Positions 21,701 through 32,663 of a stretch of DNA of 64,000 nt are shown one piece after another. A program made the translations under genes and the position numbers. Each line of letters opens with the position of its first letter. The first letter of the stretch is position 1. Origin of the DNA: Rhynchopus euleeides (taxonomy: Eukaryota > Euglenozoa > Diplonemea > Diplonemida > Diplonemidae); NCBI GenBank assembly GCA_963210315.1, contig OY723290.1:558001-622000 (forward strand). The letters run 5' to 3'. The notes under the pieces were generated by a model. It was not told the origin of the DNA and searched no databases. It was given only the letters and a program-made list of their open reading frames with translations.

Positions 21701-24700
21701 TGTCAGACACACGCGCGTGATCCACGAACACCCATATCAGCACTCTCCTGGTGTCAGACACATGCGCGTGATCCACAAACACCCATATCAGCACTCTCCT
21801 GGTGTCAGACACACGCGCGTGATCCACGAACACCCATATCAGCACTCTCCTGGTGTCAGACACATGCGCGTGATCCACAAACACCCATATCAGCACTCTC
21901 CTGGTGTCAGACACACGCGCGTGATCCACGAACACCCATATCAGCACTCTCCTGGTGTCAGACACACGCGCGTGATCCACGAACACCCATATCAGCACTC
22001 TCCTGGTGTCAGACACATGCGCGTGATCCACAAACACCCATATCAGCACTCTCCTGGTGTCAGACACACGCGCGTGATCCACGAACACCCATATCAGCAC
22101 TCTCCTGGTGTCAGACACATGCGCGTGATCCACAAACACCCACATCAGCACTCTCCTAGTTTCAGACACATGCGCGTGATCCACAAACACCCATATCCGC
22201 ACTCTCCTGGTGTAAGACACATGCGCGTGATCCACGAACACCCATATCAGCACTCTCCTGGTGTCAGACACACGCGCGTGATCCACGAACACCCATATCA
22301 GCACTCTCCTGGTGTCAGACACATGCGCGTGATCCACAAACACCCATATCAGCACTCTCCTGGTGTCAGACACACGGGCGTGATCCACGAACACCCATAT
22401 CAGCACTCTCCTGGTGTCAGACACACGCGCGTGATCCACGAACACCCATATCAGCACTCTCCTGGTGTCAGACACACGCGCGTGATCCACGAACACCCAT
22501 ATCAGCACTCTCCTGGTGTCAGACACATGCGCGTGATCCACAAACACCCATATCAGCACTCTCCTGGTGTCAGACACACGCGCGTGATCCACGAACACCC
22601 ATATCAGCACTCTCCTGGTGTCAGACACACGCGCGTGATCCACGAACACCCATATCAGCACTCTCCTGGTGTCAGACACATGCGCGTGATCCACGAACAC
22701 CCACATCAGCACTCTCCTAGTTTCAGACACATGCGCGTGATCCACAAACACCCATATCCGCACTCTCCTGGTGTAAGACACATGCGCGTGATCCACGAAC
22801 ACCCATATCAGCACTCTCCTGGTGTCAGACACATGCGCGTGATCCACAAACACCCATATCAGCACTCTCCTGGTGTCAGACACACGCGCGTGATCCACGA
22901 ACACCCATATCAGCACTCTCCTGGTGTCAGACACATGCGCGTGATCCACAAACACCCATATCAGCACTCTCCTGGTGTCAGACACACGCGCGTGATCCAC
23001 GAACACCCATATCAGCACTCTCCTGGTGTCAGACACATGCGCGTGATCCACGAACACCCATATCAGCACTCTCCTGGTGTCAGACACATGCGCGTGATCC
23101 ACAAACACCCATATCAGCACTCTCCTGGTGTCAGACACACGCGCGTGATCCACGAACACCCATATCAGCACTCTCCTGGTGTCAGACACATGCGCGTGAT
23201 CCACAAACACCCACATCAGCACTCTCCTGGTGTAAGACACATGCGCGTGATCCACGAACACCCATATCAGCACTCTCCTGGTGTCAGACACACGCGCGTG
23301 ATCCACGAACACCCATATCAGCACTCTCCTGGTGTCAGACACATGCGCGTGATCCACAAACACCCATATCAGCACTCTCCTGGTGTCAGACACACGCGCG
23401 TGATCCACGAACACCCATATCAGCACTCTCCTGGTGTCAGACACATGCGCGTGATCCACAAACACCCACATCAGCACTCTCCTAGTTTCAGACACATGCG
23501 CGTGATCCACAAACACCCATATCCGCACTCTCCTGGTGTAAGACACATGCGCGTGATCCACGAACACCCATATCAGCACTCTCCTGGTGTCAGACACATG
23601 CGCGTGATCCACAAACACCCATATCAGCACTCTCCTGGTGTCAGACACACGGGCGTGATCCACGAACACCCATATCAGCACTCTCCTGGTGTCAGACACA
23701 CGCGCGTGATCCACGAACACCCATATCAGCACTCTCCTGGTGTCAGACACACGCGCGTGATCCACGAACACCCATATCAGCACTCTCCTGGTGTCAGACA
23801 CATGCGCGTGATCCACGAACACCCACATCAGCACTCTCCTAGTTTCAGACACATGCGCGTGATCCACAAACACCCATATCCGCACTCTCCTGGTGTAAGA
23901 CACATGCGCGTGATCCACGAACACCCATATCAGCACTCTCCTGGTGTCAGACACATGCGCGTGATCCACAAACACCCATATCAGCACTCTCCTGGTGTCA
24001 GACACACGCGCGTGATCCACGAACACCCATATCAGCACTCTCCTGGTGTCAGACACATGCGCGTGATCCACAAACACCCATATCAGCACTCTCCTGGTGT
24101 CAGACACACGCGCGTGATCCACGAACACCCATATCAGCACTCTCCTGGTGTCAGACACACGCGCGTGATCCACGAACACCCATATCAGCACTCTCCTGGT
24201 GTCAGACACATGCGCGTGATCCACAAACACCCATATCAGCACTCTCCTGGTGTCAGACACACGCGCGTGATCCACGAACACCCATATCAGCACTCTCCTG
24301 GTGTCAGACACATGCGCGTGATCCACAAACACCCACATCAGCACTCTCCTGGTGTAAGACACATGCGCGTGATCCACGAACACCCATATCAGCACTCTCC
24401 TGGTGTCAGACACACGCGCGTGATCCACGAACACCCATATCAGCACTCTCCTGGTGTCAGACACATGCGCGTGATCCACAAACACCCATATCAGCACTCT
24501 CCTGGTGTCAGACACACGGGCGTGATCCACGAACACCCATATCAGCACTCTCCTGGTGTCAGACACACGCGCGTGATCCACGAACACCCATATCAGCACT
24601 CTCCTGGTGTCAGACACACGCGCGTGATCCACGAACACCCATATCAGCACTCTCCTGGTGTCAGACACATGCGCGTGATCCACAAACACCCATATCAGCA

Positions 24701-26934
24701 CTCTCCTGGTGTCAGACACACGCGCGTGATCCACGAACACCCATATCAGCACTCTCCTGGTGTCAGACACATGCGCGTGATCCACGAACACCCACATCAG
24801 CACTCTCCTAGTTTCAGACACATGCGCGTGATCCACAAACACCCATATCCGCACTCTCCTGGTGTAAGACACATGCGCGTGATCCACGAACACCCATATC
24901 AGCACTCTCCTGGTGTCAGACACATGCGCGTGATCCACAAACACCCATATCAGCACTCTCCTGGTGTCAGACACACGCGCGTGATCCACGAACACCCATA
25001 TCAGCACTCTCCTGGTGTCAGACACATGCGCGTGATCCACAAACACCCATATCAGCACTCTCCTAGTGTCAGACACATGCGCGTGATCCACAAACACCCA
25101 TATCCGCACTCTCCTGGTGTAAGACACATGCGCGTGATCCACGAACACCCATATCAGCACTCTCCTGGTGTCAGACACATGCGCGTGATCCACAAACACC
25201 CATATCCGCACTCTCCTGGTGTAAGACACATGCGCGTGATCCACAAACACCCATATCAGCACTCTCCTGGTGTCAGACACATGCGCGTGATCCACAAACA
25301 CCCATATCCGCACTCTCCTGGTGTAAGACACATGCGCGTGATCCACGAACACCCATATCAGCACTCTCCTGGTGTAAGACACATGCGCGTGATCCACAAA
25401 CACCCATATCAGCACTCTCCTGGTGTCAGACACATGCGCGTGATCCACGAACACCCATATCAGCACTCTCCTGGTGTCAGACACACGCGCGTGATCCACG
25501 AACACCCATATCAGCACTCTCCTGGTGTAAGACACATGCGCGTGATCCACAAACACCCATATCAGCACTCTCCTGGTGTCAGACACATGCGCGTGATCCA
25601 CAAACACCCATATCCGCACTCTCCTGGTGTAAGACACATGCGCGTGATCCACGAACACCCATATCAGCACTCTCCTGGTGTAAGACACATGCGCGTGATC
25701 CACAAACACCCATATCAGCACTCTCCTGGTGTCAGACACATGCGCGTGATCCACAAACACCCATATCCGCACTCTCCTGGTGTAAGACACATGCGCGTGA
25801 TCCACGAACACCCATATCAGCACTCTCCTGGTGTCAGACACATGCGCGTGATCCACAAACACCCATATCAGCACTCTCCTGGTGTCAGACACACGCGCGT
25901 GATCCACGAACACCCATATCAGCACTCTCCTGGTGTCAGACACATGCGCGTGATCCACAAACACCCATATCAGCACTCTCCTGGTGTCAGACACACGCGC
26001 GTGATCCACGAACACCCATATCAGCACTCTCCTGGTGTCAGACACATGCGCGTGATCCACAAACACCCATATCAGCACTCTCCTAGTGTCAGACACATGT
26101 GCGTGATCCACAAACACCCATATCCGCACTCTCCTGGTGTAAGACACATGCGCGTGATCCACGAACACCCATATCAGCACTCTCCTGGTGTCAGACACAT
26201 GCGCGTGATCCACAAACACCCATATCCGCACTCTCCTGGTGTAAGACACATGCGCGTGATCCACGAACACCCATATCAGCACTCTCCTGGTGTAAGACAC
26301 ATGCGCGTGATCCACAAACACCCATATCAGCACTCTCCTGGTGTCAGACACATGCGCGTGATCCACGAACACCCATATCAGCACTCTCCTGGTGTCAGAC
26401 ACACGCGCGTGATCCACGAACACCCATATCAGCACTCTCCTGGTGTAAGACACATGCGCGTGATCCACAAACACCCATATCAGCACTCTCCTGGTGTCAG
26501 ACACATGCGCGTGATCCACAAACACCCATATCAGCACTCTCCTGGTGTCAGACACATGCGCGTGATCCACAAACACCCATATCAGCACTCTCCTGGTGTA
26601 AGACACATGCGCGTGATCCACGAACACCCATATCAGCACTCTCCTGGTGTCAGACACACGCGCGTGATCCACGAACACCCATATCAGCACTCTCCTGGTG
26701 TCAGACACACGCGCGTGATCCACGAACACCCATATCAGCACTCTCCTGGTGTAAGACACATGCGCGTGATCCACAAACACCCATATCAGCACTCTCCTGG
26801 TGTCAGACACACGCGCGTGATCCACGAACACCCATATCAGCACTCTCCTGGTGTCAGACACATGCGCGTGATCCACAAACACCCATATCAGCACTCTCCT
26901 AGTGTCAGACACATGCGCGTGATCCACAAACACA
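18791..26934. repeat. 51-bp satellite array, about 160 copies (8.1 kb)
   Basis: A 51-base unit (core CACATGCGCGTGATCCACAA then ACACCCATATCAGCACTCTC) repeats without interruption. Variants at a few fixed positions (CATGCG/CACGCG, CACAAA/CACGAA, CATATC/CATGTC/CACATC, GGTGT/AGTGT/AGTTT) form higher-order blocks. CATGTCTG variants at 19081, 19387, 19693 and 19999 are spaced exactly 306 bases (6 units). The rarer CTAGTTTC variant occurs at multiples of 51 (gaps of 12, 11, 15, 7 and 19 units). Since 51 is divisible by three and the unit lacks stops in some frames, long frames are open on both strands (17-residue repeats VIHKHPYQHSPGVRHMR and VFVDHAHVSDTRRVLIW). No promoter, unique domain or codon bias argues that either is translated. 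Confidence 0.95.
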
Positions 26935-26954
26935 CTTTTTTTGGGGTTTTAAAT

Positions 26955-27130
26955 GGTTTGACAGAATTCTGACAGAAAAATGCCCAGAATTTCCAGATTT
27001 TTAAATTCTGCAGAATCTGAGAAATTCTGTAGAATTCTGCAGATTCTGAGAATTCTGACAGAATTCTGCAGAATTCTGTCAGATTCTGGGGAATTCTGAG
27101 AATTCTGGGAGAATTCTGAGAATTCTGCCA
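26955..27130. repeat. CAGAATTCTG-rich palindromic tract, copy 1
   Basis: Immediately follows the satellite. It is built from irregular overlapping CAGAATTCTG, GAGAATTCTG and CAGATTCTG words, each a short palindrome, giving an A/T-rich tract in a GC-rich region. The same word family fills 29685-30195. Confidence 0.7.
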
Positions 27131-28602
27131 GTGGCTTGTGGCCAACTAGCAGCAGCCTGGTATGACAGGGTAGTCATACACAGGCTATGTACAGGGTCGG
27201 CCTCGTCCTGGACCAGTCGTAGGCTTATGCTACTGTTGGTTCTCAGGACTGGCCACCACTGCGCGGGTCAAATTTTTGGAAAGGGGGCCTTGACCAAAGG
27301 CAAACAGTTTTTGAGTTCTTGCACCACTTCATCTCGGGACTACTCTGATTGGATTCCTCGGATTCGTCGACACACTGTTTCAGAACTGTGCACTTCTCCA
27401 TCCACACCGGCATCGGGTCACCCGCTGAATGCCGTGAGGGCCGAAGCCCAGGGTCAGATTTCGGTACAAGGCGATTAACAGGTCGTTGAGAGGTTCGCAA
27501 GTTTAAATGTACCTACAAAAGCTTCATGTACCCATGATAGGGATTTAGTCATTGCTATAGGTGAAGATCAGAGCCCAGGCGGGATGTAAGACAGGGTGTC
27601 GCAGATGCAACAATATCTCCAGAGCCACTTTGTATGCCTTTGTTCGGGATGCCCCTTCACCTGTCGCGCTTAGGTTCCGTCCAAGTTCGCCGATTCCAGT
27701 GCTTCAAGAGAGCACACAGTTCCTTCCCAGTAGTCTTCATCCTCGGTTCCGAATCATCGCAGTCCCTCGAATCCATGGTGCAGAACTAAATTCTCGAAAG
27801 GTGGTCAATGTTTTGAAAGGGGCCCGTGACCAGCGGAAATTGGAATTTTTGACCCAAACCTGCAAGTGTACTGTTGTTTAACGTTGTCCAAAGCCCCTTG
27901 CGGTGTGACAGTATATTCGTTATGTGAATATCTGTCACATGGCTATGGCAACACAGACACAGGCAAGCTGGGGAGGCGTCGCGTCCGTCGAAAAGATCAT
28001 TTCTGCACAACTACCGGCATCGCAGCTACGGTAGAAGTGACTGACCCTGTTCTTGTAATCTTGACGCTGGAAAATTCCATTCGGAAATACCAAACACATC
28101 CACTGAAAGTGGATGGAATGGGCGTCAAGACCGTGATTTTTGGGGGAGTGGACTGCCCTGTATCGTGAACCCGCTGAGGGTACAAAATACAGAACAGGGA
28201 GGCACAGGTGCAGCACAACACAGGCAGGCAGGCAGGAAACAATGGGTGCAGGTCAGACAAAATGTTCGGTGTCAATCGGCTTGGTTTGATTTGTAGGGAT
28301 GATGCGGAACACACAACCCGCACCCAACCTCCAGATTCAGCCACTGTACCCATTTTCACCAGTTATATCCGCTCACTCAGAGCAAAACCGAAAAATACTA
28401 CGAGAAACACTTGGCCTCGATGCTGTGAGTGTTGCATTGGACGTTTCAAAGACAAGTCGTTGTGTGTGCGCCAAACCCGGATGAACAAACCTCACGTGGT
28501 TTGGCTGATGAAGGTTGGTGTGAATGTGCGCACAGTCATAACAACAAGGCAAGGTAGATTGTGTTTGTCACCCAAAGCGCTGCCAACTATCTTTTTCACT
28601 GT
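27131..28602. other. Gene-free interval
   Basis: Lower GC than the rest of the window. Only small unsupported ORFs on both strands; nothing recognised except the MITE that follows. Confidence 0.4.
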
Positions 28603-28709
28603 GGGGGTCTTCGCTACGGGATGGTCGTCAGTGCACCTTGGTGTATTTGCTGTTGAAATAGTGAAAACTGACGAAGATTGACGAAGAATAACGACCAGCG
28701 AAGACCCCC
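28603..28709. mobile_element. 107-bp MITE, copy 2
   Basis: Same 13-bp inverted ends (GGGGGTCTTCGCT) and interior as the element at 17159-17266. Flanking TGT on both sides could be a 3-bp target duplication. No coding capacity. Confidence 0.65.
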
Positions 28710-29570
28710 TGTGACAACCTTCTTGTTGTGTGTGGTTTTGTCCCCCAAAAAGAGAACTCGTCCAGCCAGTGGGTCGTAACAAGCGACACTCACACCTTCC
28801 CATTTTGTAAGTTCGGCGTAGCCAACTCAGGAAACTTTTCACTGTGCGGATCCTTGCGAACACTTCTCACGCCCGGCAGGCTGGTGGGGTGTTCTGCGTT
28901 CGAAGAAGTTCGACTGTCGTTGCACCGTCACACCCCACTCACCCATCCCACCCCGCCACCAGAGATCACACTCCAGAAGATGGGTTGTTCATTTGCGGTG
29001 GTTTAAAGATCAACCTCACAGGGGTGAACAACAGGGTGAACAAGGCACGGGTTTTAGTCTGATGACACACTGCAACCTCAAGGTGACTGGCGACACCTCT
29101 CCCACAGTCTGCGGCACGCTGCCGTGGCAACAAGGCTTCCTGACATGGGAGATCGCTGCGTGGATCAACGTGGCACCACCCGTGTGCTCGGCAGGTTGTT
29201 TCGGCACCTGTTTTCTCCGTGTTATGCTTTTCGTGAGCGTGTCAGGGATGTTGGCACACGCTGGGGAGGGTTCACATGATGACATAACGTACATCAGAAG
29301 CACACACCCACGTGGCGCTGTCCTTGGCAGGACTTTGAAGTGCCGCCTTGATATCCTTGTTGGATAGAACCCTCATATCACACCCTCACTCAGCTGACGA
29401 AAACCTAGGAAAAAACGAGTGTAGGATAGCGGGCCCGGTTACTCACGGTATGGACCCTCGGGGCCAGGCTGCGATACCAGCACGCGAACCCAAATTGCAC
29501 TGCGAAAACCTGAGATTTCTGGCTGATTTGGCCATGTACCCAGGTCCTCAGCAGGAGCTAGATATTCGCG
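28710..29570. other. Gene-free interval
   Basis: No supported gene. Small ORFs of fewer than 125 codons with no recognisable motif. Confidence 0.4.
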
Positions 29571-29875
29571 GGCCCATTTTAGGGCAACGAATGGGCTCAA
29601 AATTCATAAATTCCTTTGAAAACGGGCCCAAATGTCCAAAATAGCCCCCCCCCCCAAAAAAAATTCGAAAAGGTCCCCCCCGCAGAATTTCTCAGAATTT
29701 TCCAGATTTCTCAGATTTTCCAGAATTTTCCGGATTTTCTCAGATTTTTCAGATTTTGGCATTCTGGCCCAGATTTTTTGCAGAAATATTTCGATGAGCC
29801 ATTTTAGGGCTCAAAATGGGCTCAAAATTCAAAAATTCCTTTGAAAATGGGTCCAAATGTCCAAAATAGGCCCAC
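29571..29875. repeat. Direct duplication, unit about 225 bp
   Basis: A segment with ATTTTAGGG...ATGGGCTCAAAATTCA...AATTCCTTTGAAAA...CCAAATGTCCAAAATAG occurs at about 29575-29643 and again at about 29800-29869. Each copy is followed by a C run, an A run and TTCGAAAAGGTCCCCCC. The spacer is CAGATTTTTC-type repeat. Confidence 0.65.
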
Positions 29876-30195
29876 CCCAAAAAAAAATTCGAAAAGGTCC
29901 CCCCCACAGATTTTCCAGATTTCTGACAGAATTTCTCAGATTTTTCCAGATTTCTCAGATTTTCCAGAATTCTGAGAATTCTGGAAAAATCTGGAAAAAT
30001 CTGTCCAGAATCTGGCCAGATTTTTTCCAGAATTCTCAGATTTTTCCAGATTTCTCAGATTTTCCAGAATTCTGAAAATTCTGGAAAAATCTGCCCAGAA
30101 TCTGGACAGATTTTCTCAGATTTTGAAAATTCTGAAAAATCTGAAATCCCCAGAATCTGCCAGAATCTGTGAAATTCTGGCAGAATTCTGTCAAA
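29685..30195. repeat. CAGATTTTC/CAGAATTCTG-rich tract, copy 2
   Basis: About 500 bases of degenerate TTTTCCAGA, TTTCTCAGA and CAGAATTCTG words, the same family as the tract at 26955-27130. Both ends of the 27-30 kb gene-poor block are therefore bordered by it. The small ORFs are Phe/Ser-rich artefacts. Confidence 0.7.
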
Positions 30196-30270
30196 CCAAG
30201 ACTTTTTCCGTGAAAATCGTATTGTCTCAAATGTTGCCTAGGCAGGACATATTCGGGGCTTCTTTGCGAT

Positions 30271-30660
30271 TTAAATGGCAGGGGCGAGCATTTCGTTGCT
30301 TCTGGTTGTTCCTGCTAGTTCAGAATGTCCCCAAAAGGTCGATTTTTGGCCGGGGCAGGCCTCGGAGAAGCACAATACATATCGCGGAAATTTTGTCCAC
30401 GCAAAAACCGCCAACTTGCCACTCTCTATCCGCACGCCACGTTCGACCTGAACCCGGCACCCACCCGTGAAGGCAGCGATGCTGCTGACAGCCTCCGCAT
30501 CGTCACACGCCACACGCTGCCCGCCCACACTCAGCTCCACGTCGTCACCGAAGCCGAAGGCCTCCCCGCACTGCCGCTTCACAGCAGACAGTGTTGCATC
30601 TGCCTCGATCGGCACAGCCTCCTCCCGCCCTGCCAGCTTGTCGACCGCAAACACCTCCAT
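30271..30660 (-). pseudogene. 5' fragment of the ubiquitin-like/DUF4116 gene
   Basis: From the ATG at 30658-30660, 76 codons match the ubiquitin-like N-terminus of the genes at 732 and 6753 almost exactly. Similarity stops at about 30431, after VQVERGVR, and the frame continues through unrelated sequence to a stop at 30271 (129 codons in all). The DUF4116 repeats are missing. About 360 bases upstream are also shared with the 6753 copy. It is best read as a truncated duplicate; it could encode an isolated ubiquitin-like domain, but there is no evidence for expression. Confidence 0.65.
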
Positions 30661-32663
30661 TGCTGCTGTGGTGTGCCGCTGTGTGGCTGCTTCTTCTTCG
30701 TCACCTGGTGTCTGGTTGGTGGTGTGTGTGTGCACAGTGGCTTGCCTTGAGTTTTCTGCGTTGCCACCATTCGGGTGGCGGGTGGTGGTGTGTCTCAGCC
30801 AGGGATAACTGTCAAATGGTGTAGAATCAACCGCCGCAGCGCTCATAGGGGGAAAGAAGTGTATTCTTGATAAGAGTTTGTCATCATGAACCATTGCAGC
30901 GGACGTGGCCCTCACACATCTCTCAAAACTCCACTACCCGGTTCCAAAGGAGAAGTTCCGTGGGGCTGGGAGGGGGCTTTGCCTGCCTTCAGTTGTGGAC
31001 GATCTTGGCACCAACTAACAAGACTGACACGAGGCCACCTGCACTACCCTTGGAATCCGCAACGGGGATGGGCGTTGTACTGGGGGGTCTCGTTACCAGT
31101 CACAGCTCGTCAGCCCGTGACGAGTTTTTACTCCCCGGGGGTACTCTGCTGCAAAAAACTATCTTGTGCCCCCGCTGGATCGTAAAGTGACAGCAAAACG
31201 AGACAAACCAATTACTGCCGAAAGTTGCTTTGTTGGAACAGACCCCACTCTTTGTGTACACCACTCCCCGGTCTGACGAAGTGGTGTGAGTGGGGACGGA
31301 CGATCCAGCTAAAGGCACCGAAAGTTTCCCCAGTTAACTACGCCGAACTAACAAAAACAGTACACTTTCGAGAGGTGTTCCCCGAATGGGAGAGCACGGG
31401 GGGGTGTACTGCAGAAGGAAAGTAAACACAGATGCGACTTCCTCGCTCGTTTTGCAGGCTGTGTAAGAGCGCAGGGCGGGGAGGAGGATAGTGGGCCCGG
31501 GTTGCTCACGTTGTGGCCCCTGAGCGGTGCAATGCGATACCAGGTCGCGTGTCCCAAACCACAAAACGGGAGAGGGAGACGGTGCGAATACTGTTTTCAC
31601 AGGGGTATTCACAAGGGTAAGTATACGAGTGGACAAAGAAAGAGAGAGGAGAATCACGACAGCAGTTGGAACAGGAGACAAATGCGACAGAAAAGCTCGC
31701 CTCTTGAGGGTACGTTTAGAGGCACTAGAGATACACCAGAGATGGGATGTACCAAGGGGATTGACAAAAACATCGGGAATCGGGGCCCTCGCTACCGGGT
31801 GTGGCTGAGTGAGAAGAAGCGAGCCACGGCCCACTTCCCTCACTGACTGACGAGCTGTGACTGGTAGCAAAGGGCCCCCCCGGGTATATAAAAGCTTGGC
31901 TCGGGCGGCCCGAACGATCAAACATCAGCTGGGTTTGTTGGAAAACGTTTGCTCGCGTGACCCCTAAAACCGTAAAGCCACAAGGCGAGCGTGGGGGGGG
32001 AGAAGGGAACGGGATGGGCGGGGGGTGGTGAACCAGAAAGTGCAGATCAACACCCACACACCGGGGCAACGAGATTGGTTGGGGGCCATCCGCCGTCATA
32101 CGCGAGGGGGCGGGGGTCGCGGGTGCGCACACCCGCGCACAAACTACGGCAAAAAAAACCCTCCATGCAGAAGGCAGCCGGCAGCGGGAAGCTTCCATCC
32201 GACGTGCGCATTTTCTTTTGCTGGCAGGCGTGGCACTCCGAGAACTCCCCAACATTTTTTTTCCGACATCTGGCCTCACTCACACAATGCTCCCCTCCCG
32301 ATGCTGGATGCTTCCAACACGACGCATATTGAATACCCCCCCTCCCTCCCCCTCTCGCACTATCTCTCTTCGAAGGCAGCAAGCAAAGCGGCACGGGGAG
32401 AGAGAACCTTCACTTTTTTTGTGAACTACAAAAAAAGAAATCATACACACACCGGGGCTTTTTCGGAGGGAGGGTGCCCCCCCCCTCCCCCAGCCACAAC
32501 GGAGACACTTCCGGCGCACAACAGCAACGCGCCGTGCGATACCTCGGGTGGGGGGGGGGGGGGGGGGGTCTACTGCACTGCAGCTATAACTGAGTGGACC
32601 CCACCCCCATCGACCCTTGGGTCTGTCCCAATCCCGCCTGCATCCTCTCCCCACCCCCTCAGC
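30661..32663. other. Duplicated flank, then gene-free sequence with an inverted repeat and long G run
   Basis: To about 31035 the sequence matches the flanks of the other DUF4116 copies. A 20-bp inverted repeat (TACCAGTCACAGCTCGTCAG, about 31094-31113 and 31847-31866) encloses 750 bases without a convincing gene. A run of 20 G at 32550-32569 lies about 100 bases from the stop of the next gene. Other ORFs are unsupported. Confidence 0.45.

Noticed and set aside
18791-26934. A CRISPR array
   Set aside because: The repeats are directly adjacent with no variable spacers, and the genome is eukaryotic.
18648-26972. Giant ORFs of 2761 (minus) and 2722 (plus) codons across the satellite
   Set aside because: They exist because the 51-bp unit is a multiple of three and lacks stops in those frames. 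Both strands are open at once, with no unique domain at either end.
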